Assembly: GCA_017996395.1 (NCBI GenBank)
Contig: JAGOHA010000012.1
Span: 1 to 51,399, forward strand
Source: Acidobacteriota bacterium
Lineage (GTDB): Bacteria; Acidobacteriota; JAAYUB01
DNA: 51,399 nt
Direction of reading: 5' to 3'
Shown here in pieces: positions 8,363-16,987 of the stretch. The notes beneath the pieces were generated by a model, which worked only from the letters and a program-made list of their open reading frames with translations, searched no databases and was not told where the DNA came from. Each line of letters starts with the position of its first letter. Within the stretch, counting starts at the first letter, position 1. Position numbers and translations under genes: made by a program.

Positions 8363-10619
8363 ATCCTGTTCCCGAAACAAGCCAACTCGCCGTCCAGCCC
8401 GCCGGCTGATAACGCATCTCCAGACGGTGCACTCCGGCCGGAATCGTAACCGCCCGGAACAGGTAATCGGCCCGGTGGATGGGAACGACCCGGTTGTCCA
8501 GGCGGGCGGTCCAGCCGGGATACCACACATCCCGGATCACCAGCAAACCATCCGTCGCCATCGCCAATCTCAGACGGAGCACGCCGCCGGATTCCGACAC
8601 GTGCGCGACCCGCCCCGGCGGCGCGTCACCGCCTGCCTGGCGCGAGGGAACGGGGCCGGCCGCTTCGACGAAAGGCGGCGCCGGTCCTGCCGCCGCCAGG
8701 TCATCGGCAGTCACGGGCGTCACGCGTGCGGGCCGCCACGCGGACCAGAGTTGGAACCGGCCCTGTCCACCCACCACCCGGTACAGCCCGAAGCGATGGC
8801 TGGAGCCGGTGGAAAACACACCAGCCAACCGGAGCCCGGCGTTTTCCAACCGTAACGGACTGATGTACCAGCCCACCCCTAGCCGCTGCATGAGCCGGAT
8901 CCGGGACTCCGGCGCCGCCTGCTCAAACCACCGGCGCAGCTGCAATTGGTCGACGCTTTCCAGCCGATCCTGGGTGTCGTTGAACGCATAGTACCCCCCG
9001 GACGTGAAACCGGGATAGGCGTAGCCGGCCAGGCGATGGAAGCGCGAGATCCAGATGTCGCTGTCTGAGGCGCCGAGATAGCGTACGTCGGCCGGCGGCG
9101 CGTCCACGGCGATGCGCGCAGTCGCCGGACCCGGCGCCTTCTGCCGGACCGCCTCGAGCACGGGCACTGGCTCGGTGAAATGTCGGCGATCGGTGGTCGG
9201 AACCGCAAACCGGTTGCCGGCAGCCAATTCCGCCAAAAGACAAACCCCGATCGCCGCCGACCGCCAATGAACCGGTAGGCGAATTCGCGACGGCGCAGCG
9301 ATCAGCAGAACCGCCACGGCAACTCCGGCCGCCACCAGCGGGGTGGGCACGAGCGATGCCAGGCTGCTACCGGGAATCCGCGCTCCGGCAACCAGCACGG
9401 CGGCGAGCGCGACTCCGGGCGCGATCCACTCCGCTCGGCCGCGCAGCGGCAGGCGTTCGCAGCGATACACCCGCTCCAGTCCAACCGCCGCCGCCAGCAG
9501 GAACGCGCCGGCGGCGTAAAAGGCAAATTTCTCCGTGTATCGTCCCCAGCCCAGCAGCGGCAGGGTGCCGATGAGGCGGCCAAGACCCGGCAGCCAGGGT
9601 GACGCGGCCGCGAGCAGGAACGCCATCCCGCCAGCGCATGCCCAGACAGCGGTGCGCCGTTGCCCGCCGCCCACACCCAGCACGATCAGGACGAGCGACG
9701 ACAGCCCGATAAATATCGACGGCAGATAGGGCTGGCGGCCGTCGGTGTACCTTTCGCCCGCATAGGTCGGGATGATCCCCGAGGTCATGCCAAACGGATT
9801 GGGTATCCACAGTCCGATGAAGCGGGCGGGATGCAGACTGTACAGGAAATTCCCGGTTTCCGCCGTCCAGTTTCGAGGAGTCTGATCCAGCAGCCGAAGT
9901 CCTTCCAGCGTCACCGGCAGGACAATGGCCGTCGCCAGAAGGAGCGCCAGCAACACCCGGCCGACCGTCGAACCGAATCCGCGCCGGCTGCGATTCCCCC
10001 ACCCGTTGACGAGGACCCGGCTCACCGCCACCGCCGCCAGACCGACCGCCATGACAGGTTCGAACACCACCGCCACTCCGGCGCCAGCCAGAGCGAGGCA
10101 GGCAGCCGCTCGCCGGCCTCCGCCTTGCAGCAGCCATTCCAGGGCCAGGAGCAACGCCGGCGCCAGAGCAACATACGGCACCAGGTTGAGCACGCAATGC
10201 AAGGACAGCACGACACCACTCAACACGTACGCGAGGCCGGTGACCGTCGCCACCGGGCCGGAAATGCCCCACCTCCGGACCAACCGGCCAAAGGCGATCC
10301 CGCCCAGCAGGAGGTGGCCGAGGATGAACAGGTTCATGGCCGTCAGCGGATCCAGGGCCGCCCGGATCCAGGCCGGCGGATACCAGAGCAGATAATTGGG
10401 ATTGCCGCTGATGTTCTGCCCGAAATTGTTCTGCGCGTTCCAGAGTGGGATCCGGCCCTCTTTCAGCTCGGCCGCCGTGCCGGCCCACAGCGGATAGTGA
10501 AAGTTGAACAAGTCCCGCTCGTACAGCGTCTGCCCCTGCCAGAGCACCGGCGCCCAGCAGACGGCCGCCAGCACCGCAATCGCGCTCGCCAGCAGAGCCA
10601 GACGGAGTCCCGGGCGCAC
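8271..10619 (-). CDS. YfhO-like multi-pass membrane protein
   Basis: This 782-residue protein starts at a GTG with AGGAGG nine bases upstream. The first outward loop has ERDLFNFHYPLWAG and IPLWNAQNNFGQ. About a dozen hydrophobic segments follow. A soluble C-terminal region ends with the family signature of a small beta domain (VRDVWYPGWTARLDNR, ADYLFRAVTIPAGVHRLEM), then a final helix and a basic tail. YfhO proteins are implicated in sugar modification of wall polymers in Firmicutes; the role here is inferred only. It is a paralogue of the truncated gene at 1-401, and the two bracket the glycosyltransferase genes. It is divergent from ispD, with only 63 bases between them. Confidence 0.82.
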   Translation of the reverse strand: MRPGLRLALLASAIAVLAAVCWAPVLWQGQTLYERDLFNFHYPLWAGTAAELKEGRIPLWNAQNNFGQNISGNPNYLLWYPPAWIRAALDPLTAMNLFILGHLLLGGIAFGRLVRRWGISGPVATVTGLAYVLSGVVLSLHCVLNLVPYVALAPALLLALEWLLQGGGRRAAACLALAGAGVAVVFEPVMAVGLAAVAVSRVLVNGWGNRSRRGFGSTVGRVLLALLLATAIVLPVTLEGLRLLDQTPRNWTAETGNFLYSLHPARFIGLWIPNPFGMTSGIIPTYAGERYTDGRQPYLPSIFIGLSSLVLIVLGVGGGQRRTAVWACAGGMAFLLAAASPWLPGLGRLIGTLPLLGWGRYTEKFAFYAAGAFLLAAAVGLERVYRCERLPLRGRAEWIAPGVALAAVLVAGARIPGSSLASLVPTPLVAAGVAVAVLLIAAPSRIRLPVHWRSAAIGVCLLAELAAGNRFAVPTTDRRHFTEPVPVLEAVRQKAPGPATARIAVDAPPADVRYLGASDSDIWISRFHRLAGYAYPGFTSGGYYAFNDTQDRLESVDQLQLRRWFEQAAPESRIRLMQRLGVGWYISPLRLENAGLRLAGVFSTGSSHRFGLYRVVGGQGRFQLWSAWRPARVTPVTADDLAAAGPAPPFVEAAGPVPSRQAGGDAPPGRVAHVSESGGVLRLRLAMATDGLLVIRDVWYPGWTARLDNRVVPIHRADYLFRAVTIPAGVHRLEMRYQPAGWTASWLVSGTGFISALVLGLWPRRRRGCTPVPAGPRNADGV

Positions 10620-10633
10620 GGTGATGAACCTCC

Positions 10634-10662
10634 TTGATCTAACTGAGCAGATCCATTATAGT
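10634..10662 (+). promoter_or_regulatory. sigma70-type promoter for ispD
   Basis: TTGATC (10634-10639), a 17-base spacer and TATAGT (10657-10662) sit in the 63-base divergent gap before ispD. Transcription would begin near 10669, only about 14 bases before the ATG and just ahead of AGGAGG at 10671-10676, so the leader would be very short. Confidence 0.6.
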
Positions 10663-10682
10663 TTCGCCCCAGGAGGGATGCA

Positions 10683-11387
10683 ATGCGCTACGCGGCGGCG
10701 ATCCTGGCCGGCGGCGTCGGACGCCGGATGGACCAGACGGTTCCGAAGCAGTTCATCGATCTCAACGGGCGCCCCCTCATCACCTGGACGCTTCGTCCGT
10801 TCCTGGTGGTGGGGCTGTACCGGCCGGTGGTGGTGGCCATCCACCCGGATTGGCTCGAACACATGCGCCGAATCCTGGCGGCTCAGGGGTGGGAGCGGTC
10901 GGTGGACGTGGTACCGGGCGGCGCCACCCGCCAGGAGTCGGCTTTCCGCGTGATCCAGGCGCTGGAGGGCATCCTGTCCCCCTCGGATCGTCTGCTGATC
11001 CATGACGCCGCCCGCTGCCTGGTATCGCCGGACTTGCTGGACCGCTGTCGCGCCGCGCTCACGCAGCATGAGGCCGTGACCGCCGCTATACCCAGCGTGG
11101 ACACCATCGCCCGGGTGGCCGACGGCCGGGTGACCGAGATCCCGCCGCGGCAAACCCTCCATCAGGTGCAGACGCCCCAGGGCTTCGCCTACGGTCTCAT
11201 CCACGAAGCCCACCTCGCGGCGCTCCGCGACGGCGTCGCCGACGTGTCCGACGACGCCGGACTTGTGCTGCGCCTGGGCCGGGCAGTTCAGATCGTCCCC
11301 GGCGATCCGTCCAACATCAAGGTCTCCAAGCCCGCGGATCTCACTCTGGCGGCCGCCCTGCTCGGTGGTGCCGGCCCGACGTGCTGA
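10683..11387 (+). CDS. ispD: 2-C-methyl-D-erythritol 4-phosphate cytidylyltransferase
   Basis: IspD condenses CTP with methylerythritol 4-phosphate in the non-mevalonate isoprenoid pathway. The 234-residue protein is the usual length. It carries the nucleotide-binding start AAILAGGVGRRM with the downstream PKQF, GGATRQESAF, LIHDAARCLV, the VDTIARV region and TPQGFAY. The SDDAGLVLRLGR and GDPSNIKVSKPADL motifs close the domain. AGGAGG six bases before the ATG fixes the start. No ispF follows; the downstream gene is unrelated. In this setting it may help supply the polyprenyl phosphate used by the nearby glycosyltransferases, although isoprenoid precursors are needed throughout the cell. Confidence 0.95.
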   Translation: MRYAAAILAGGVGRRMDQTVPKQFIDLNGRPLITWTLRPFLVVGLYRPVVVAIHPDWLEHMRRILAAQGWERSVDVVPGGATRQESAFRVIQALEGILSPSDRLLIHDAARCLVSPDLLDRCRAALTQHEAVTAAIPSVDTIARVADGRVTEIPPRQTLHQVQTPQGFAYGLIHEAHLAALRDGVADVSDDAGLVLRLGRAVQIVPGDPSNIKVSKPADLTLAAALLGGAGPTC

Positions 11388-11486
11388 AGCCGCAAGAATT
11401 GCTTTGGCGCCATCTGAGCGCTGGGGTAAAATACAATCAATGCCTGGAGTTCACCACTCCGGCAACCGGCTGAACAACCGAGCTTC

Positions 11487-12344
11487 ATGAACAATCAACA
11501 ACCCGCCGCCAAACCGAAAATCGCCGCATTCTATACACGGGATTGCTTTGCGTTCTCCGCGGGCACTGAACTTCAGGCCCGGCTTTTCGGTGAGATCCAT
11601 TTCGACACCTACCACGTGCGCTCGCAGACCAAACTGTCGGGCACCATTCAGGTATCGCTGCCGCTGATCGAGCTGGGAGCCGACGACCTGTGGCTGCCTG
11701 AGATGATCCGGACAGAAAATCCGGCCGCTCTGAGCGAAACGCCACCCGATGGCGTGACACACCGGGAAGACGCATACCAGTTATTGCTGGAACACTTCAC
11801 GTTGTACAAGGACAAGGTCGTTGAGACCATCTTGCGGTATCACCGGATCCGGCTGCTCCATCACCCCGCGCTCAAGCTCTTCTCCGAGGTCGGCGAGTCG
11901 CGGAGCGAGTTTGAGGCCCGCTGCCTCGACATCCTGCACAGTGGAGTGCAGGAAGAACTGCGCGAGCTTCAGCACCGGTACGAACGGATGATGGACGGGA
12001 TCATCCAGAAATCGGGCCTGAACTACATGCAGTCCATCAATGACGACCCGACCACCGACCGTGTCATGTCCGGCCAAAAACAGATGATTTTTTCCACCCG
12101 TGACGGCCTGACCCGGATATTCCAGGATCTTCGGGACCTGCCCGATTGTCCGCCGGCCGACCGCGCGCCCAGCAACGACGTCGAGGACGCGCTGGCCAGC
12201 CTGTACCAGCAGAGCTGGGCGGACGCCAAATCCGTGGCCGACCGCCTGCAGCAGCAGATCGGTCTGATCGAGGAGTACACCTTCCACCTCCAGTACGGCG
12301 ATATCGCCATGGTCCAGCTTGCCCTGCTCTGGGAGCCGGTCTGA
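11487..12344 (+). CDS. hypothetical protein, helical, unrecognised
   Basis: I do not recognise this 285-residue protein with confidence. It has no signal peptide or membrane helix. The first 90 residues look mixed alpha/beta (KIAAFYTRDCFAFSAGTE, TIQVSLPLIELGADDLW). The rest is strongly helical with probable coiled coil, for example ARCLDILHSGVQEELRELQH. The phrase LKLFSEVGESRSEFEARC resembles, in my reading, the helical C-terminal part of some bacterial ATP-binding proteins, but the ATPase domain itself is absent. The radical SAM gene starts six bases after the stop, so they are probably co-transcribed. Shine-Dalgarno support for the ATG is weak. A -10-like TACAAT lies at 11432-11437. Confidence 0.6.
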   Translation: MNNQQPAAKPKIAAFYTRDCFAFSAGTELQARLFGEIHFDTYHVRSQTKLSGTIQVSLPLIELGADDLWLPEMIRTENPAALSETPPDGVTHREDAYQLLLEHFTLYKDKVVETILRYHRIRLLHHPALKLFSEVGESRSEFEARCLDILHSGVQEELRELQHRYERMMDGIIQKSGLNYMQSINDDPTTDRVMSGQKQMIFSTRDGLTRIFQDLRDLPDCPPADRAPSNDVEDALASLYQQSWADAKSVADRLQQQIGLIEEYTFHLQYGDIAMVQLALLWEPV

Positions 12345-12350
12345 CCGGGG

Positions 12351-13430
12351 ATGGACCGCGGCAACCCGGACACCGATAGCGCATCAGATCCACCGATGGC
12401 CGTATCCAGAATCCAACGCACCACGCACCGGCTGAGATTGCTCCAGAGCTATCTCCGCCGCCGGATTGTCTGTCCGGGTCTCCCCGTGACCGCGATCATC
12501 TCCAGCACGTCCCGCTGCAACCTGCGCTGCCCCATGTGCCCGCGGGCCATCTCCGAGTTCGGCAACGCCGACATCGAGTTCGATCTCTTCCGCAAGGTCA
12601 TCGATGAGGGGAGCCGCTACTTCGAATTCGCCGTGCTGCAGGGCGCCGGCGAACCGCTGCTGAACAAGGACATCGTCCGCATGGTGCGCTACTGCAAGGA
12701 GCGCGGCATCCGGGCCGGCTTCTCCACCAACGCCACGCTCCTGCGGGGCGACCGGGTCGACGAATTGCTGCTGGCCGGCCTCGATTACATCATCCTGGCT
12801 TTCGACGGCGCGACGCCTGAAGTCTACGAGCGTTACCGAAGCGGCGCCCACTTTGAAGAAACCCACCGGAATATCGTGGCGTTTCTCCAACGCAAACGCG
12901 AGCTGCGGTCTCCCATCCACGTCACGGTGCAGATGGTGCGCCTGCCGGACAACGACGCCCAAATCCCCCAGTTCCGCAAGATGTGGCGCGTCCCGGGTGT
13001 GGACCAGGTCCGCATCAAAGAAGACGAGATCGGCGTCACGAACGTCTGCCTCCCCGCCGCGCCGACAGCCAGGGCCAAGAACCCCTGCCACTACCTGTGG
13101 CAGGGACCGATCTACATCGAGGAAACCGGCAACGTGTTTCCCTGCTGTCATGCCTGGACCGGCCAACCGCTGGGCAACATCCGGGAAGAGTCGCTGGAAC
13201 GGATCTGGAACAGCGAACGCATGCAGGCGATGCGGGCCGCCCACATCCGCGGTGACGCCAGCGCCTTTCCCGAGTGCTGCGGCTGCATGGCGGCCCGACC
13301 GCGCCTGCCGCTCATCGTCGGCAGCTTCCTCGTCGACATGTACAGTGTGCGCAAGATCATCCCGTTGATCGAACGGTTGAACCTGCTGTTCCGTTTCGCC
13401 CTATTCGAGAAGCGATCCAAGACAAATTGA
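12351..13430 (+). CDS. radical SAM protein with SPASM-like C-terminal domain
   Basis: The core has CNLRCPMCPRA, the CX3CX2C motif that binds the SAM-cleaving [4Fe-4S] cluster, followed by GAGEPLLNKD and FSTNATLL. These are typical of MoaA-like enzymes. The last 100 residues contain CHYLW, NVFPCCHAWTGQPLGN and CCGCM, matching a SPASM domain that binds auxiliary Fe-S clusters. Such proteins modify peptides, proteins or small carbon substrates; nothing here fixes the substrate. The start at 12351 has GGGG directly adjacent, which is poor spacing, and ATG 12396 is an alternative. The only obvious partner is the upstream unknown protein. Confidence 0.85.
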   Translation: MDRGNPDTDSASDPPMAVSRIQRTTHRLRLLQSYLRRRIVCPGLPVTAIISSTSRCNLRCPMCPRAISEFGNADIEFDLFRKVIDEGSRYFEFAVLQGAGEPLLNKDIVRMVRYCKERGIRAGFSTNATLLRGDRVDELLLAGLDYIILAFDGATPEVYERYRSGAHFEETHRNIVAFLQRKRELRSPIHVTVQMVRLPDNDAQIPQFRKMWRVPGVDQVRIKEDEIGVTNVCLPAAPTARAKNPCHYLWQGPIYIEETGNVFPCCHAWTGQPLGNIREESLERIWNSERMQAMRAAHIRGDASAFPECCGCMAARPRLPLIVGSFLVDMYSVRKIIPLIERLNLLFRFALFEKRSKTN

Positions 13431-13552
13431 GATCGGACGCACCGCATCCAGTCAATGCCGATGGTGGACGCCTCACTTCCACGCAGACTGCGGTGACCGC
13501 CATTTCGGTGAGTTGTTCGGAATTCCGCTGAAACGGGCGGCGTCCCGCCGGA

Positions 13553-15085
13553 TCAGTCCGACGCCTCCGAACCCGTGCCGGGCTCCATCGATGCATCGAT
13601 ATCCGCGATGAGCCAGGGGAACTGCTTCCAGCGTTTTTCGAATATGCGGCGGCAATCCCGGGCCACACCGTCGAGCCGCTGGATCATGCTGCCCACGAAG
13701 ATCAGCGTCTCCAGCTGGCTTCCGCCGGCCTGTGCCAGCCGTTCAGCCATTTCGCGGAGCCTCGTCTGCGCCACCTGGGCATCCTGGTGCTCGCCCAGGC
13801 AGTCCTGATAGTCCACGCAATGGTTGATAGCCGAGGCGAACGCATCGGCGAACAGGTCGTTGAAAAATTCGCACGTGTAGCGCAGCCGCTTGAAGTGGAT
13901 CCGAATGCGGTGCAGCTGGGCCGGCGTCAGCTCCGCCGGACGGCGCTTGAGCCATCGCTGGAGTCGCGCCATCGCCGAACGGATCAGCGGCGGGGCCGCT
14001 TCGATCACGCGGCGGGACGGCTCGGACAGTGTCTGCCCTCTCGCATCCGCCGCAATCCGCTCCAGCCGCGTCAACAGCTGCGCGAATCTTTCATCCGCCA
14101 GCGCTTCGTTCAGCGCAGCCAGCGCTTCGACGCGCGCGGAATGCAGGTGCGCGCGAATGGCCGCGGGTACCGCCGGCCGGCCCGCCAGTTCCTCCGTGTA
14201 GCGGTGGAGGTTCCCCTGCATGATGTCCAGATCGCGCACCTCGCCCAGCAGCCCGGCGATCCAGGCCAACTCCGCCCGCAGGGTCTCCGCCTCCGCCTGT
14301 CCCAGCTCTTCGCCAAGCAGCCGGAGGGCGAACCGCGCCCGTCTGGTGGCGACGCGGATATCGTGCACGAATTCCGGATCCAGGTCCATCCGAGCCCCTT
14401 CGATATTGGCCCGCATCTTGAACGCCTGCCGGGACAACAATTTGTGTCCCGCCTCGCGAAGCGTGTCGCCGGGTTTCAGCTTCAATCGGGCGGGCACGGG
14501 CGCACCCGGCAGAAGCTGGTCCACCACATCCAGGCCATATACCAGGAGGTCTTGCGGCATCGGTTTCAGCCGGAACAGATCCCGCAGAAAGCTGCCGATC
14601 ACCGCGACCTCGGACTCCTGGCCGTCCGGAACCGACAGGCACACCAACCGCCGGCCCGCGATCCACTCCCGGGCCATGGGTCGGGCGAAAGACGCCTCGC
14701 CGACGCTAAGTTGGAATACCTGCCCGGACCGGGCTGTGAGGTGATGCATTTTCCGGCGGACACTCACACGGAGCACCGGCAGCAGGCGCTGTCCACGCCA
14801 CTCCACCGGTGCATCGTCGGGAGGCGGCAGGACGGCGGGGCCCTCGTCAGGCAACGCGTCAGCCGCAGGCGTCGGCTCCGCCCTCAACCACCGCCACTGC
14901 GCCGGATCCCCGATACCGAGCAGGCGGATCCCCCGCCGGAACAGGCTGCCGGAATGGGTGTCGAAGAAGGTGCCCTGCCACGCCTCCTCTCCGGCCGCTT
15001 CCAGGACGTACCCCAGGGCCGTCAGGCCATCCCGGATCCGGCGCTGGCTCCCCGTGAAGAAAAAACACCGTTCGACGGCTGTCAT
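13553..15085 (-). CDS. CYTH-like plus CHAD domain protein
   Basis: This 510-residue protein has a C-terminal CHAD domain (about 220-500), a helical bundle with conserved basic residues known to bind polyphosphate. It includes VHDIRVATRRARFALRLL, LLGEVRDLDIM, LHRIRIHFKRLRYTCEFF and LGEHQDAQVAQ. The N-terminal half resembles CYTH (triphosphate tunnel) domains through FFDTHSGSLFRRGIRLL. The usual ExExK opening is replaced by VERCFF, so catalysis may be lost. It is the last gene of the minus-strand operon that begins with the Ppx/GppA gene. A polyphosphate-binding or polyphosphate-sensing role is inferred. Confidence 0.85.
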   Translation of the reverse strand: MTAVERCFFFTGSQRRIRDGLTALGYVLEAAGEEAWQGTFFDTHSGSLFRRGIRLLGIGDPAQWRWLRAEPTPAADALPDEGPAVLPPPDDAPVEWRGQRLLPVLRVSVRRKMHHLTARSGQVFQLSVGEASFARPMAREWIAGRRLVCLSVPDGQESEVAVIGSFLRDLFRLKPMPQDLLVYGLDVVDQLLPGAPVPARLKLKPGDTLREAGHKLLSRQAFKMRANIEGARMDLDPEFVHDIRVATRRARFALRLLGEELGQAEAETLRAELAWIAGLLGEVRDLDIMQGNLHRYTEELAGRPAVPAAIRAHLHSARVEALAALNEALADERFAQLLTRLERIAADARGQTLSEPSRRVIEAAPPLIRSAMARLQRWLKRRPAELTPAQLHRIRIHFKRLRYTCEFFNDLFADAFASAINHCVDYQDCLGEHQDAQVAQTRLREMAERLAQAGGSQLETLIFVGSMIQRLDGVARDCRRIFEKRWKQFPWLIADIDASMEPGTGSEASD

Positions 15086-15112
15086 TCCGTGCCCCGTCCT
15101 TCGGGCAGTGTC

Positions 15113-15841
15113 TCACACGCCCCGCAGTTTGATGCCCCTCAGGTATTCACCGCCCCGCGCCCCGGGCACCGCGCGCTCCTCCAGGTCGGCCACCAGATCG
15201 GCCACGGCGTACCGGAACCGGACGATGCGGGGGCGCCGGATGGCCGGCCCGACGAAATCCGCCACGGCGAAGGCGCCGCGCGGGTCGCCGTCCACGGGCC
15301 GCCCCACCGAGCCGCAATTGATGACACGCATGCCGGCGGCCATCTTCGTGAACGGTATGTGGGAATGCCCGCACACCAGCGCCCGGGCGGCCGGATCGAT
15401 GCCGGCCCGCCGGATGGTGTCGGCGGTCACGCTGGGGAAAAGATATTCCTCATCGGATTGGGGCGTTCCATGGACCACCTGGACGCGCACGGAGTCAAAA
15501 TTTAGGTGCAGGACGCCCGGGAGCGCAGTCAGCCATTCCCACTCCGCGTCGCCCAACTGACGGGCGGTCCAGACCAGGTGGGCGGCGTTTTTCCGCTTCA
15601 GCCACCGCTTCTGGCGCCTTGCCTTGCCTTGCAGTGACAGGAGCTTGCGTTCCACGTTGCCGCGTATCACCAGTGCGGATCGCTCCTGGAGCAGCCGGAT
15701 GACTTCCACGGGGTGCGGACCGCCGCCGATGATGTCGCCGGCCACGACGAGACGCTCCGCCCGGAGCAGCCGGGCGCGCTCCAGGGCGGCGCAGAGAGCG
15801 GGAAAGTTGGCGTGGATATCCGACAGGAATGCAACGCGCAT
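15113..15841 (-). CDS. calcineurin-like metallophosphoesterase
   Basis: This 242-residue protein has the two-metal phosphoesterase motifs in order: SDIHAN (D8, H10), AGDIIGGG (D36), RGNVERK (N62), VVHGTPQS and CGHSHIPF. It resembles the YfcE/serine-threonine-phosphatase-like superfamily, though GNVE replaces the more common GNHD/GNHE, so the usual active-site His is missing at that point. The ending INCGSVGRPVDGDPRG is also typical. The substrate is unknown; a phosphomonoester, phosphodiester or cyclic nucleotide is possible. GGAGG six bases before the ATG supports the start. It lies 12 bases after the small basic protein and 27 before the CHAD gene. Confidence 0.88.
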   Translation of the reverse strand: MRVAFLSDIHANFPALCAALERARLLRAERLVVAGDIIGGGPHPVEVIRLLQERSALVIRGNVERKLLSLQGKARRQKRWLKRKNAAHLVWTARQLGDAEWEWLTALPGVLHLNFDSVRVQVVHGTPQSDEEYLFPSVTADTIRRAGIDPAARALVCGHSHIPFTKMAAGMRVINCGSVGRPVDGDPRGAFAVADFVGPAIRRPRIVRFRYAVADLVADLEERAVPGARGGEYLRGIKLRGV

Positions 15842-15853
15842 GCCGACCCTCCG

Positions 15854-16261
15854 CTAGACATCTCCCCTGTCGCTCAAACTGCCGAGCGACTCCGCCAACA
15901 TGTCGACGATCGTGTGCAGGGCGACCAGGTCTTTCAAGCGGCCCTTCTTGGGCTTGAACTTGGTCTGTCGCAGCCGGGTCATGAGGGCGTCCCGCTGCTT
16001 GCCCCTGGGCGCCACCGGCTGCTCGCCCGTGGCGGGATCGCCCTCCAGCAACCGGATCATCTCGGCAATCCGCCCGCTGTGCTTGATTTCGAATTGGGCG
16101 GCGGATTCCTTGAGGATGGACCGCAGCGCCTTCAGCTCCAGGATGAGCGCTTCGGCCGACTGGCGGCGGGACGGCTTGGCCTTCGCCGGCCGGCTCGGTT
16201 TTCGTTTGGCCGCCGCGGGATCCGGCGAGGCGCTCGGTTTTCGGTGTGCGTCGGATTTCAT
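15854..16261 (-). CDS. small basic protein with Lys/Pro/Ala-rich N-terminal tail
   Basis: This 135-residue protein is not recognised. The first 35 residues are low-complexity and rich in Lys, Arg, Pro, Ala and Ser (for example AAAKRKPSRPAKAKPSRR), like a histone-type disordered tail. Two predicted helical stretches follow: AEALILELKALRSILKES and the segment ending DLVALHTIVDMLAESLGS. A basic linker with KFKPKKGRLKD lies between them. The ATG at 16261 is chosen because AGGAGCGG lies upstream; the frame open further upstream overlaps the kinase gene and looks non-coding. The tail could bind an anionic polymer such as polyphosphate or nucleic acid, which is inference from composition and operon context. 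Confidence 0.72.
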   Translation of the reverse strand: MKSDAHRKPSASPDPAAAKRKPSRPAKAKPSRRQSAEALILELKALRSILKESAAQFEIKHSGRIAEMIRLLEGDPATGEQPVAPRGKQRDALMTRLRQTKFKPKKGRLKDLVALHTIVDMLAESLGSLSDRGDV

Positions 16262-16280
16262 GGGTGGTTTCCGCTCCTGC

Positions 16281-16985
16281 TCATAGTTTCGCCAACGCCT
16301 GCTGCAGCACTCCTTCGATCCGCTTGCGGAGGTCGTTCTGGGTGGTGCGGACGGAGCGGTTGGCGTTGATGGTCTCGAACCTGAAGCGTTGCTCCAACCG
16401 GCGGAACTCCTCACGAATGCGCCGCTGATACCAGACGAAACTCTCGAACCAGTCCCGGGAGTGCCCGATGTCCATGCCCGATTCCCAGTAGTCGAGGCAC
16501 CCGTGGGATTGCAGCGTTCGTTCCACCAGGCTGCGGGGCGAGACCGTCAGATAATAGACCGCATCGGGCACCAGCGCCCGGGAGTACAACATCTCCGTCC
16601 ATTCGGGATTCGCACCGCGCACCACATCCCGGGCGATAAGGGTGAAAATGTATCGGTCGGCCAGCACGATGGAACCGGCTCGCAACGCCGGCACGATGCT
16701 GTTTTCCAACTGGTCGTAGAAATCGGTGGCGTAGAACAGCGACATCGTCCGCGGGCTGAGCACATTGCCCATCATGGCGTTCTCCAGCTCGGCCGACACC
16801 AGCGCCGACCGCTTCAAGCCCACCTGGGACACGGCGAAGCCTTTCTGCTCGAGCCACTCCGAAAGCAGGCGGGTTTGGGTGCTCCGTCCCGACGAATCGG
16901 GTCCTTCCACCACGACCAGCAGCCCGCCCAGCTTGGACGGTTCCACACCCGGCGGCGGCGCCACATAGCATCTCTTCTGCGGCAT
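16281..16985 (-). CDS. thymidylate-kinase-like protein with Arg in the P-loop
   Basis: This 234-residue protein of the TMPK-like P-loop kinase family has VVEGPDSSGRSTQTRLL at 25-41. The Walker A lysine is replaced by R34. ADRYIFTLIARDVVRG resembles the DRY/DRF motif of thymidylate kinases, and YYLTVSPRSLVERTL follows. It is a diverged paralogue of the adjacent gene at 16988, with which it shares the DRY...ARD..RG and YFE/YWE-GMD-G blocks. Because a normal P-loop kinase sits beside it, it may be a pseudo-enzyme or regulatory partner. AAGG seven bases before the ATG supports the start. It is two bases from its paralogue. The true substrate is unknown. Confidence 0.82.
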   Translation of the reverse strand: MPQKRCYVAPPPGVEPSKLGGLLVVVEGPDSSGRSTQTRLLSEWLEQKGFAVSQVGLKRSALVSAELENAMMGNVLSPRTMSLFYATDFYDQLENSIVPALRAGSIVLADRYIFTLIARDVVRGANPEWTEMLYSRALVPDAVYYLTVSPRSLVERTLQSHGCLDYWESGMDIGHSRDWFESFVWYQRRIREEFRRLEQRFRFETINANRSVRTTQNDLRKRIEGVLQQALAKL

Positions 16986-16987
16986 GG

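Noticed and set aside
13787..15505. About 570-codon plus-strand frame opposite the CHAD and phosphoesterase genes
   Set aside because: Both minus-strand genes have full family motifs; the plus frame has none.
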